Source: Haloparvum alkalitolerans (GTDB taxonomy: Archaea; Halobacteriota; Halobacteria; Halobacteriales; Haloferacaceae). Taken from it: a DNA stretch of 64,000 bases. The stretch lies in the NCBI RefSeq assembly GCF_050122995.1, contig NZ_JBNLIA010000008.1, positions 1 to 64,000 on the forward strand. The letters run 5' to 3'. The notes beneath the pieces were generated by a model that ran no database searches, was not told where the DNA came from, and saw only the letters and a list, made by a program, of their open reading frames with translations. A program made the translations under genes and the position numbers. Positions 42,754 through 50,160 of the stretch are shown here, one piece after another; position 1 is the first letter of the stretch; each line of letters begins with the position of its first letter.

Positions 42754-43697
42754 TCCGGCTGGCCGTGCTCGCGCGCCAGCTCCGCGAGCGCCGCGAAGCC
42801 GGCGGGCGCGAGGTCACCCGGCCGCTTGCGGAGCAGGTCCTCGTCTGCCGCCTCGACGACCGCCTCGGGTGCGCCCAGCCCGGAGATGTGGGCGGTGTTC
42901 CGGATCGCGTTCCGGACCGTCTTGCGGCGCTGCGTGAACAGCGCCTTCACGAACCCGAGGAAGAACGCCTCGTCGGCGACCTCGTAGTCGGGGTCCCGGG
43001 GCGTACACCGCACCACCGCGCTCTGGACCGCCGGCGGCGGCGAGAACGCCTCGCGCGGAACGTGCTCCGCGATCTCCACGTCGGCGTAGTGCTGGGCGGA
43101 GACCGAGAGCCGACCGTACTCGCTCGTCCCCGGCTCCGCGACCATCCGCTCGGCGAACTCCTGCTGGAACATCAGGACCATGGGTCGCTTTTCGGGGAAC
43201 AGGCGGAAGGCGATCTCCGAGGACGCGCCGTACGGCAGATTTGCGACACAGGCGGTGAACTCGGGCAGCGCCACGTCCAGGGCGTCGCCGGTCACCACCT
43301 CCAGCCGGCCGGCCGCGACCGCGTCCGCGAACTCCTCGCGGAGGAAGCCGGCGTAGTCGGCGTTGCGCTCCACGACCGTGAGAGTCCCGTGACCGTCGGA
43401 CTGCCCCCGGTCGCCCGCGTCGTCCCCGACCCCCTCGCCGCCGCCGACCAGAGCGAGCAGGCGGTCGGTCAGCGCGCCCGCACCGCCGCCGATCTCCAGC
43501 ACGCGGCTCGTGTCGGTCCCGTCGGGGAGGTAGCCCGGGATACGGTCGAGCACGCGGTCGTCGACGAGGAAGTGCTGATCCTGATCGGGATCCACGGCGA
43601 GGCCCGCACGGCGGATCAGCGCGTCGGGATCGCGGTCGCCCGTCGGCCGGCCGTCCCCGTCCGCGTCGGGCGACGCCGGTGTCGATGGGTCGGTCAT
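42750..43697 (-). CDS. ksgA: 16S rRNA dimethyladenosine transferase
   Basis: 315 residues. KsgA/Dim1 dimethylates the two adjacent adenines near the 3' end of 16S rRNA. The SAM-binding EIGGGAGALT, the catalytic NLPYGAS (near 153) and FSPPPAVQSAVV are visible. QDQHFLVDD near the N-terminus is typical. An insertion of about 20 acidic residues (GEGVGDDAGDRGQSDG) follows the SAM loop. It is part of the eL21-rpoF-DUF655-ksgA order conserved in archaea. Confidence 0.96.
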   Translation of the reverse strand: MTDPSTPASPDADGDGRPTGDRDPDALIRRAGLAVDPDQDQHFLVDDRVLDRIPGYLPDGTDTSRVLEIGGGAGALTDRLLALVGGGEGVGDDAGDRGQSDGHGTLTVVERNADYAGFLREEFADAVAAGRLEVVTGDALDVALPEFTACVANLPYGASSEIAFRLFPEKRPMVLMFQQEFAERMVAEPGTSEYGRLSVSAQHYADVEIAEHVPREAFSPPPAVQSAVVRCTPRDPDYEVADEAFFLGFVKALFTQRRKTVRNAIRNTAHISGLGAPEAVVEAADEDLLRKRPGDLAPAGFAALAELAREHGQPE

Positions 43698-43785
43698 TGC
43701 CCGCGGCTACGCGACGATTCCGGGTAAAGCCCCCGTTTTCGGGTGCTGGCTCCTCGACGAGGGGGCCGCGGCTCCGCGGACGGCA

Positions 43786-44535
43786 CTACCCCTCGTAGCC
43801 GACGAACCGCTGGTACTTCAGGTCCTCCTCGCGGAGCTCCTCGACGATGCGGTCGACGATCACCTCCCGGGGGCTATGCAGTCCGGAGATGCGCTCTTCG
43901 ACGTCCGCGAAGCTCTCGAAGGGGCCGCGCTTGCGCTCGTCGAGGATGTCGTTCCTGAGCTTCTCGCCGATGCCCGGCAGCAGGTTGAGCTGGTGGAGTC
44001 GGAGGCTGATCGGTCCCGCCTCGTTGTAGAAGTCGACGAAGCGGCGCTCGTTCGCCTCGACGATCGCCTCGACGGCGTACTCCAGTTCCGCGTCCGCGTT
44101 GTGCGTCAGGTCACCGAGGTCGACCTCCCGGAAGCGGTCGATCACGTCGGCCGCCTCCGGTCCGATCCGGATCCGGTCACCCACCGAGAGCTCCTCGGCG
44201 GACGACAGCGTCAGCTCGTACAGCTGGAACTGGGGCTCGCCGAGCGCGTACGCGACCGGCGACTTCTGGGATGGCGGGCGGTCGTCGCCCGGACGACCCT
44301 GCGGAAGCACGTCGAGCAGGACGGCATACTCCCCGCTTTCGCCATCGGAAGCGGCGTCACTCGCGGCCGTGTCGGCCGCAGCGTCCCCGTCTGCGGTGTC
44401 CTCGTCCGCGACCGCGCCGGACGCCGAGTCTCCGTCGGACTCCGTGTCGGCGGCCTCGCCGCCGTCCGCGAGGAGGCGGCGGGTGGTCGCCGCGGTCGAG
44501 ACGCTCCGGCCGGTCCCGGCGTCGTGAGAACTCAT
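43786..44535 (-). CDS. DUF655 protein, HhH/OB-like RNA-binding
   Basis: 249 residues. The first ~80 are acidic and disordered; the rest is DUF655, with a beta-rich OB-like part (YELTLSSAEELSVGDRIRIG) and a helix-hairpin-helix (LLPGIGEKLRNDILDERKRGPFESFADVEERI). It lies between rpoF and ksgA, a conserved archaeal context, which suggests a role in ribosome biogenesis or transcription. I chose ATG 44535; an upstream in-frame start would add nine residues. Confidence 0.88.
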   Translation of the reverse strand: MSSHDAGTGRSVSTAATTRRLLADGGEAADTESDGDSASGAVADEDTADGDAAADTAASDAASDGESGEYAVLLDVLPQGRPGDDRPPSQKSPVAYALGEPQFQLYELTLSSAEELSVGDRIRIGPEAADVIDRFREVDLGDLTHNADAELEYAVEAIVEANERRFVDFYNEAGPISLRLHQLNLLPGIGEKLRNDILDERKRGPFESFADVEERISGLHSPREVIVDRIVEELREEDLKYQRFVGYEG

Positions 44536-44646
44536 GCCCGTCACTACGAGGAGGTGATACTTAAGAAACCGCCCGCGGCGGTCGGCGTTCCGGACCGACC
44601 GCACGGACGGGACGCCCCGGTTCCTGCCGGGCGTGGGCCCCGGCGT

Positions 44647-45003
44647 TCAGGCGTACTTCGCGACGACGTCGAGGATGTCGTCCAGCTCGTCGCCGCTCAG
44701 CGAGTAGCGCTCCTGGGCGAACACCGAGCGGAGTTCCGTCCGGTCCTCGGGAAGCAGGTCCGCGATCTTGATCGCGGTCGTCTCGTCGACCTTCTCGAGC
44801 TCGACGAGCTCCTCGACGAGTTCGCGGGACTCCTCGCCGTCGAGGAGCGCGAACCGGTTCGCGTGCTCGATGGCGCGCGCGAGCTCGTAGCGGAGGTCGC
44901 GCTCCTCGTCGTCGGCGCGCTCGGCCTCGATCTCGGCGAGGATCTCCTTGGCTTCCGCCGTGGTGATCGTCTCCTCGTCGAGCTTCTCCTTGAAGATCGT
45001 CAT
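44647..45003 (-). CDS. rpoF: DNA-directed RNA polymerase subunit Rpo4 (RpoF)
   Basis: 118 residues, homologue of eukaryotic Rpb4. The helical N-terminus and C-terminal HRDC-like domain (RTELRSVFAQERYSLSGDELDDILDVVAKY) are typical. Together with Rpo7 (not in this window) it forms the polymerase stalk. The gene starts four bases after the eL21 stop, so both are on one transcript. Confidence 0.95.
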   Translation of the reverse strand: MTIFKEKLDEETITTAEAKEILAEIEAERADDEERDLRYELARAIEHANRFALLDGEESRELVEELVELEKVDETTAIKIADLLPEDRTELRSVFAQERYSLSGDELDDILDVVAKYA

Positions 45004-45007
45004 CGCG

Positions 45008-45301
45008 TCAGTTCTCTTGGAGGCGCATGTGCGCCGCCGTGACGATGAGGGTCTTGTCCTTGCCGCCGTCGGTGATCTCCACCTTGTACGCGGAGCCCTG
45101 CTCGCCGATCACGGTCCCGGTTCGGCCGTCGAAGCGGGGGTGGAAGCGGCCCTTCGGCACGCTCGGGTCGATCTTCAGGTGGACGCTGTCGCCCTCGTCG
45201 TACTCCTGAATGGCACGCTGCGGCGGCGAAATGCCACGGTTCCGCGGTTTGTTCGCTAGCTTGTTTCGGGTCGCCTTCTGAGGCCCATTGGAACTCGGCA
45301 T
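45008..45301 (-). CDS. rpl21e: 50S ribosomal protein eL21
   Basis: 97 residues. RNRGISPPQRAIQEYDEGDSVHL and PKGRFHPRFDGRTGTV are signatures of eL21. It is a large-subunit protein. It is first in the six-gene minus-strand operon. A TATAAAT box (plus-strand coordinates 45332-45338) lies 34 nt before the ATG, which gives a leader of only a few bases. Confidence 0.97.
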   Translation of the reverse strand: MPSSNGPQKATRNKLANKPRNRGISPPQRAIQEYDEGDSVHLKIDPSVPKGRFHPRFDGRTGTVIGEQGSAYKVEITDGGKDKTLIVTAAHMRLQEN

Positions 45302-45331
45302 AGTCGTGACCCGAGGTTCCGTCGGGGCGCG

Positions 45332-45338
45332 TATAAAT
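45332..45338 (-). promoter_or_regulatory. TATA box of the eL21-rpoF-ksgA operon
   Basis: The minus strand reads ATTTATA (plus TATAAAT), a near-consensus archaeal TATA box 34 nt upstream of the eL21 ATG. Confidence 0.6.
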
Positions 45339-45498
45339 GGTGCGTTCCGCGACGGGATGCGTCACGGCCTCCCACGGCGCGTTCGCAGTCGAGATCGATG
45401 CTGAGTAGTGTAGACTGGTCCAGAACACTTGCATTTCTGAAACTCGCGGCGGTGCTGTGCGGTCACGGTGTGTTTGCGGTGCTGTCGGCGCGCGCCGC

Positions 45499-45540
45499 GG
45501 CGACCGCGGAGCGTGTCGCCGCGACTGCGGAGCGTGTCGC
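45499..45540 (+). repeat. 21-bp tandem repeat inside the 45.3-46.1 kb spacer
   Basis: GCGACCGCGGAGCGTGTCGCC and GCGACTGCGGAGCGTGTCGCC lie side by side with one mismatch. A further partial unit (GCGACCGCG) follows at 45541. They are on the 5' side of copy C of the dispersed element. Confidence 0.8.
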
Positions 45541-45560
45541 CGCGACCGCGCGAGGTCGCC

Positions 45561-45860
45561 GGCGCGCCACTGCACGCCGGCTGCTCGAAAATCTCCGATT
45601 CGGTGGAGGCGGCGGCACGGCCGCCTGTGGTGTCGTGCGGTTCGCGGCCGGCCCGCGGCCGGGGTTGGGGAGGTGCGAGGCCTGCGGGCGGTTGCGGGGC
45701 GGTTGCGGGGCGGTTGCGGGGCGGTTGCGGTGCGGTCGCGGTGCGGTCGCGGTGGGCGGGACTGAAAGGGGCAGCCTGCTCGGGCTTTCTCGGTGTTCCT
45801 GTCCCCGGCAGCAGCACCGACCGCAGTCACAAAAACACCACCTAGTGACAAAAAACAGAT
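45561..45860 (+). repeat. Dispersed intergenic element, copy C (largest)
   Basis: Parts in order: a 67-bp block (45561-45627) about 90% identical to 49847-49914 and holding the hairpin AGGCGGC/GCCGCCT; a low-complexity stretch of 11-bp units such as GCGGTTGCGGG (45688-45752); and an A-rich tail (45781-45860) that aligns with copies A, B and D. The 45302-46080 spacer has no convincing gene. Reading frames through it are Arg/Ala/Thr repeats and shift frame between copies. Confidence 0.7.
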
Positions 45861-46080
45861 AAAAACACACCGCTCCACTAAGTTTCGGCGTGGTCACGAG
45901 GCGTTTCGAACTTCGGCTGGTTCCGAGTTCCCGATTCGGATGTGGAAAACCGCGAACGCCGTCTCCGGCGGATGTAGCGGCTGAAGCGCTCGGTTACACC
46001 GGAAACGTGGTGTGTGAAGAAGTCGCTATCGGAAACGTTCGAAGCGGATTGGCGCGTCGGTCGCGACGCGCGTCGGTCCG

Positions 46081-46560
46081 CTAGTGGTCCTCGTCCTCGT
46101 ACACCCAGGCGGCGGTGTCGAGGCCGTAATCGACGAGTTCGTCGTCGTCGAACCAGAGGTCGATCTCACGGACGTTGGCGCCTTCTTCCTCGTGGTCCGA
46201 GGCGTGGATGACGTTGTGTCCGAGGTCGAGGCCGAGGTCGCCGCGGATGGTGCCGGGCGCGGACTCGGCGGGGTCGGTCTCGCCGACCATGCTTCGGACC
46301 TGGGCGGTCGCGTCGGCGCCCTCCCAGACCATCGCGAAGACGGGCCCGGAGGTGATGAACTCGACGAGGCCCTCGAAGAAGGGCTCCTCGGAGAGCTCCG
46401 CGTAGTGCTCGCGCGCGAGCTCCTCGTCGACCTGCATGAACTTGCCGCCGACGAGCTTCAGGCCGCGGTCCTCGAAGCGGGAGACGACCTCGCCGATGAG
46501 GCCGCGCTGGACGCCGTCCGGCTTGACCATCACGAAGGTCCGCTCGTCGTGGTGGCTCAT
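46081..46560 (-). CDS. ndk: Nucleoside diphosphate kinase
   Basis: 159 residues. Ndk equilibrates nucleoside di- and triphosphates through a phospho-histidine. The active-site His is in HNVIHASDHEE; MVKPDGVQRGLIGEV and VWEGADATAQVRSMVGETDP are typical. ATG 46560 overlaps the eL24 stop (ATGA). It is last in the L7Ae-eS28-eL24-ndk operon common in haloarchaea; infB, often next, is absent here and the operon runs into repeat DNA. Confidence 0.97.
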   Translation of the reverse strand: MSHHDERTFVMVKPDGVQRGLIGEVVSRFEDRGLKLVGGKFMQVDEELAREHYAELSEEPFFEGLVEFITSGPVFAMVWEGADATAQVRSMVGETDPAESAPGTIRGDLGLDLGHNVIHASDHEEEGANVREIDLWFDDDELVDYGLDTAAWVYEDEDH

Positions 46561-46751
46561 TCGTTCTCGCCCTTGGCGGCGCGGCCGGCCTCGGTCCACT
46601 CGAGGTCGCGGGCCTCACGCCCCATGAAGTAGTTCTTCTCCGCCTTCGAGTCGACGAAGTGGAGAACGGTGCCGTCGACCTTGACGTACATCGTGCCCGT
46701 GCCGGGCTCGATCTCCTCGCCGGTGTAGTCGCACGTTCGTGTCTCTACCAT
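46557..46751 (-). CDS. rpl24e: 50S ribosomal protein eL24
   Basis: 64 residues. CDYTGEEIEPGTGTMYVKVDG and the FMGREARDLEWTEAGR segment identify archaeal eL24. Archaeal eL24 often has four zinc-binding cysteines; here only one Cys (C7) is seen, as in halophilic members that have lost the zinc site. It starts three bases after the eS28 stop. Confidence 0.93.
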   Translation of the reverse strand: MVETRTCDYTGEEIEPGTGTMYVKVDGTVLHFVDSKAEKNYFMGREARDLEWTEAGRAAKGENE

Positions 46752-46754
46752 GAT

Positions 46755-46979
46755 CTACTGCCCTCCGATGGAGTCCGCGTCCCGCTGAGTCTCGCGGAGC
46801 TGGAGCACGTCGCCCAGCCGCACGGGACCCAGGACGTTTCGCGTGATGATCCGGCCCTGGTTCGAGCCTTCCTGGATGCGGCACTTGACCTGCATGGCCT
46901 CGCCGTGCATCCCGGTTTTGCCGACGACCTCGATGACCTCCGCGGCCGTCGAGTCGCCGGTGCCCTCTTCTGCGCTCAT
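46755..46979 (-). CDS. rps28e: 30S ribosomal protein eS28
   Basis: 74 residues. The OB-fold sequence EVIEVVGKTGMHGEAMQVKCRI and GRIITRNVLGPVRLGDVLQLRETQRDAD are diagnostic. It is second in the L7Ae operon, six bases after L7Ae. Confidence 0.96.
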   Translation of the reverse strand: MSAEEGTGDSTAAEVIEVVGKTGMHGEAMQVKCRIQEGSNQGRIITRNVLGPVRLGDVLQLRETQRDADSIGGQ

Positions 46980-46985
46980 GGCGGG

Positions 46986-47348
46986 TTACCGGAGTTCCTC
47001 GACCTTCTCTGCGATGTCCTCGACGTCGTCGGACGCGTCGCCCGCGTCGACGACGGCGGCGGCGGCGGAGCCGACCTCCAGGCCGGCGGCCTGACCGACC
47101 TCGTCCTGCGTGTCGACGAAGACGACCGGGATGCCCTTCTCCTCGGCGAGTTCGGGGAGGTGCATCACGATCTCCTCGGGGGAGACGTCCTCGGCGACGA
47201 AGACGAGGTCCGCGTTGCCGCGCTCGACGGACTTCGTGGTCTCGTTGGTTCCTTTCTTGACGCTACCGGTGTCTCGGGCGACCTCGAGGGCCTCAAGGGC
47301 TCGTTCTGCGAGGTCGGCTGGGGTGTCGTAGTCTACGTAAACTGCCAT
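46986..47348 (-). CDS. rpl7ae: Ribosomal protein L7Ae (eL8), kink-turn binding
   Basis: 120 residues. L7Ae binds kink-turns in 23S rRNA, box C/D and H/ACA guide RNAs and RNase P. KKGTNETTKSVERGNADLVFVAEDVSPEEIVMHLP and IPVVFVDTQDEVG are family hallmarks. Unlike most genes in the window it has a real leader: the TATA-like box is about 116 nt upstream, and an AGGTGA Shine-Dalgarno-like site lies just before the ATG. Confidence 0.97.
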   Translation of the reverse strand: MAVYVDYDTPADLAERALEALEVARDTGSVKKGTNETTKSVERGNADLVFVAEDVSPEEIVMHLPELAEEKGIPVVFVDTQDEVGQAAGLEVGSAAAAVVDAGDASDDVEDIAEKVEELR

Positions 47349-47460
47349 GGTTGTTCACCTTTCCTCCCCGTGGGCTCGCGTGCTCGTGCCGTGGCCGATC
47401 CCTAACGACACTGCACATCATCAACCCCGAAGAGGCTGTACCCCGGAATACTGTGGGACA

Positions 47461-47467
47461 CCATAAA
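47461..47467 (-). promoter_or_regulatory. TATA-like box of the L7Ae operon, long leader
   Basis: The minus strand reads TTTATGG within GCTTTTATGG. It predicts a start near 47440 and a leader of about 90 nt. The leader contains a UGAUGA sequence (plus-strand coordinates 47418-47423), reminiscent of box C, beside a small UUCG-capped hairpin. Confidence 0.45.
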
Positions 47468-47634
47468 AGCGCTTTCAATGCGATCCGGCCGTGGGACACC
47501 GGCTCATGCCCCGACGCGGCGGGGTTCGGGTCACGCGACTGACCGGTCGCGAGCGGTCGCGGCCGCGGTACGTCCCCCCGCGGGGCCTGCCCACTCCGAG
47601 TCCTTTTACCCGATGGGGAGCCACTCTCCGCCGA

Positions 47635-49065
47635 ATGGCTCGGCTCCTCCACTACTCCGACATCGAGAACGTCTACGACACTCCGGAGCGGGCCGCCCGC
47701 CTCGCCGGCCGGATCCGCGAGCTCGACGGCCCGGACGCGGCGGTCGTCGCGACCGGCGACACGACCGCGCCGGGCGTCCTCTCGCTCGTCGCCAAGGGCC
47801 GGCAGGTGACGGACTTCTACGCGGCCACCGACACCCTGCTCGACACCTTCGGCAACCACGAGTTCGACTACGGCCCGGACGCGCTCCGCGACCTCGTGGC
47901 GGACGCCGGCCCGACCTTCGTCTCCGCGAACGTCCGCGACGAGAACGGGGACCCCTTCGGCCGCGAGGCGGGCGTGGTCCCGCACGCGGTCCGCGAGGTG
48001 GGCGGCGACCGCGTCGGCTTCGTCGGCCTCACCGACCCCGCGACCGACTCGCTGAACCCCCTCGCGGCGCCGCTGACGTTCGACGACCCGCTCCCGGCCG
48101 CCCGTGAGGCTGTCGCGGAGCTCCGCGCCGAGGGCGTCGACCACGTCGTCGTCCTCTCGCACCTCGGCTCCGCTGACGACGACCTCGCCCGCGAACTCGA
48201 CGTGGACGCGGTTCTCGGCGGGCACGTCCACAGCCGCAGACACGAGTACGTCGACGGCGTCCTCCTCGTCCGACCGGGCGTCAACGGCCAGTGCGTGATC
48301 GAGGTCGACCTCGACGGTGCCGCCGACGCACCCGAGGACGGAGTCCCCCGAGATGCACCGGCCGCGACCTTCCACGAGCGCGACGGCGCGGCGCCGCACG
48401 GTGACCTCCGCGAGGCGCTGGAGCGGCGCATGGCCGCGGCGGACCTCGGCGAGGTCGTCGCGCACGTGGACGAGCCCATCGAACGCGCGGGCGAGGTCGT
48501 CCACGGCGGCGAGTGCCGGATCGGGAACTTCGTCGCGGACGCCTTCCGGTGGGCCCACGACGCGGACGTCGGCCTCTCGAACGCCGGCGGACTTCGGCAG
48601 GGAGATCCCTTCGCGGGCGCGGTGACGAAGGCGGACACGATCAGCCTGATCCCCTTCGAGGAGCCGGTCGTCGTGACCGAGCTGACGGGCGCCGAACTGC
48701 GCGCGGTCCTCCGCGAGATGGCCGCGCCGGACGTGGACTTCGGCGAGGACGACTGGTGGCACGGCCACGTCTCCGGCGCGCGCGTCGTCTGGGACGCCGA
48801 GGCGGCGGAACTGGTCGAGGCGACCGTCGACGGCGACCCGATCGCAGCGAACACCACCTACACGCTCGCGACCTCCGAGTACCTGCTCCACTCCGACCAC
48901 GAGTTCCCGACGCTGGAGGAACGCCACCGCGCGGGCGAGGACGGCATCCAGCACGAGGTGCTGGCGGAGTACGCCCGCGAGCACGGCATCGACCCCGAGA
49001 TCGAGGGCCGGATCCGGATCGTCGAGGGGGCGCGGTCGACCCCCGCCCCCGACGCCGCGGAGTGA
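47635..49065 (+). CDS. Cytosolic UshA-like 5'-nucleotidase/metallophosphatase
   Basis: 476 residues, no signal peptide. The metallophosphatase domain (ATGDTTAPG, FGNHEFDYG, LSHLGSADDD, GGHVHSRRHEYVDG) is followed by a 5'-nucleotidase C-domain (NFVADAFRW, SNAGGLRQG, PFEEPVVVTELTGAELR). In the first metal motif the usual D-x-H is D9-I-E11. It could act on intracellular nucleotides or cyclic nucleotides. A CTTTTAC box is about 29 nt before ATG 47635. Confidence 0.88.
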   Translation: MARLLHYSDIENVYDTPERAARLAGRIRELDGPDAAVVATGDTTAPGVLSLVAKGRQVTDFYAATDTLLDTFGNHEFDYGPDALRDLVADAGPTFVSANVRDENGDPFGREAGVVPHAVREVGGDRVGFVGLTDPATDSLNPLAAPLTFDDPLPAAREAVAELRAEGVDHVVVLSHLGSADDDLARELDVDAVLGGHVHSRRHEYVDGVLLVRPGVNGQCVIEVDLDGAADAPEDGVPRDAPAATFHERDGAAPHGDLREALERRMAAADLGEVVAHVDEPIERAGEVVHGGECRIGNFVADAFRWAHDADVGLSNAGGLRQGDPFAGAVTKADTISLIPFEEPVVVTELTGAELRAVLREMAAPDVDFGEDDWWHGHVSGARVVWDAEAAELVEATVDGDPIAANTTYTLATSEYLLHSDHEFPTLEERHRAGEDGIQHEVLAEYAREHGIDPEIEGRIRIVEGARSTPAPDAAE

Positions 49066-49120
49066 GCCGGCCGGTGCCGAAAGGGGAGACTCTTTGAGGG
49101 CGCCGGTCGACTGCCCGGGC

Positions 49121-49522
49121 ATGACGCTGGTCGTGGTTCCCGTTCGGTACCCCCTGTCGAGCCACTCGAAGGCGACCCTCAGCGAGGCGATCCGGATCGC
49201 GGACGAGCGCGACGCCGACCTCACGGTGCTGCACGTCGACCTCTATCAGGACAGCCACAACGTCACCCGGATGGCGCTCAAGCGGGCCGTCGAGCGGGAG
49301 TTCGGCTCGCTCGACCGCGCGCGCTACGTCGTCCGCAAGGGGTTCCTCGTGGAGGAGTCGATCCTCGACGAGGTCGCCGCGGAGGGCGCGGACGTGGTCG
49401 TCATCGGCTCGAAGCAGGCGGGGCGCTGGCGGCGGATGGTCCGGAAACTGCTCTCGGACCCGGACATCGACGCGTTCCTCCGCGAGAAGCTGGACGCGAC
49501 CGTCATCTCCGTCGAGAACTGA
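49121..49522 (+). CDS. Universal stress protein (UspA-like)
   Basis: 133 residues with the UspA fold: VVVPVRYPLSSHSKATLSEAIRIA, LTVLHVDLYQ, ESILDEVAAEGADVVVIGSKQAGRWRRMV. The G-2x-G-9x-G(S/T) nucleotide signature is incomplete (GSKQAGRWRRMVRKLLSDP), so ATP binding is doubtful. A TCTTTGA box at 49091-49097 lies about 27 nt before the ATG. tRNA-Ser lies downstream on the other strand. Confidence 0.82.
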   Translation: MTLVVVPVRYPLSSHSKATLSEAIRIADERDADLTVLHVDLYQDSHNVTRMALKRAVEREFGSLDRARYVVRKGFLVEESILDEVAAEGADVVVIGSKQAGRWRRMVRKLLSDPDIDAFLREKLDATVISVEN

Positions 49523-49572
49523 GCGGGGCGAGAACCGGACCGAACGGAGCGCCGCGGCGGCCGACCGTGTGA

Positions 49573-49656
49573 CGGTGGGACTGGGATTTGAACCCAGGAA
49601 GCCGTGAGGCTACCTGCTTTCAAGGCAGGCGCAATGGGCCACTCTGCCATCCCACC
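49573..49656 (-). tRNA. tRNA-Ser (anticodon TGA)
   Basis: On the minus strand: acceptor GGTGGGA/TCCCACC with discriminator G, anticodon stem CCTGC/GCAGG with loop CTTGAAA giving TGA, a long variable arm GGTAGCCTCACGGCTTCC region, and T-arm CTGGG-TTCAAAT-CCCAG. There is no intron. Confidence 0.94.
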
Positions 49657-49846
49657 GCGACTGCGCGTTGGCCGGGCCCCGACTAATGAATGTCGGTCGG
49701 CGACCGACCGGCGGCCATCCGTCCGCCGCGACCGTCGCCCCTCACGGCAGCCGGAGACGGGTCGAGACATCGTTCCAGCGTCAGCCTGTCCGCTCCCGTC
49801 AGTGATCCCGACATCCCGGCGATATGCGTCGGCGTGCGCGAGGAAC

Positions 49847-50049
49847 GCGCGCTACTGCACGCCGGTTGCTCGAAAAGCTCCGATTTTCGGTGGAGGCGGC
49901 GGCGCGGCCGCCTGCTGTGCGGTTGCCGTGCGGTTGCGGGGCGGTTGCGGGGCGGTACTGCCGCGATGCAGTGCGGCGCGGTGGGGATTTCTGGATGCTG
50001 CTGTCGAGAGCAGCGGAATCTGCAACAGAAACGGAACAGTCAGAAAACG
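49847..50049 (+). repeat. Dispersed intergenic element, copy D
   Basis: A 68-bp block (49847-49914) repeats the block at 45561-45627 with about six differences, including a 2-nt indel. The 7-bp stem AGGCGGC/GCCGCCT is intact while its loop differs (GGCGCG versus GGCACG). GCGGTTGCGGG units follow, then the A-rich tail (TGCAACAGAAACGGAACAG, TCAGAAAAC). It lies in the 504-bp spacer between tRNA-Ser and the DUF2064-like gene, which holds no other feature I can support. Confidence 0.7.
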
Positions 50050-50160
50050 CGTCGTCCGGAGAGCCGGCTGGGGCGTTCGAACTTGACGACGCCCGCGCGT
50101 TCGGACCGTCCCCCTCACCACTGCGTTTTGGACTCCCGAGACTCCCCTCGTGAAGCGCGA

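Noticed and set aside
45499..45752. CRISPR-like array
   Set aside because: The repeats are contiguous 11-21 bp units without unique spacers, and no cas gene is present.
45362..45897. Several overlapping ORFs in the 45 kb spacer
   Set aside because: They translate the GC-rich repeats into Arg/Ala/Thr strings, and the frame is broken by a 2-nt indel between copies C and D.
46557..46751. eL24 as a broken gene because zinc cysteines are missing
   Set aside because: The frame is intact, coupled to its neighbours, and loss of zinc ligands is seen in other halophile ribosomal proteins.
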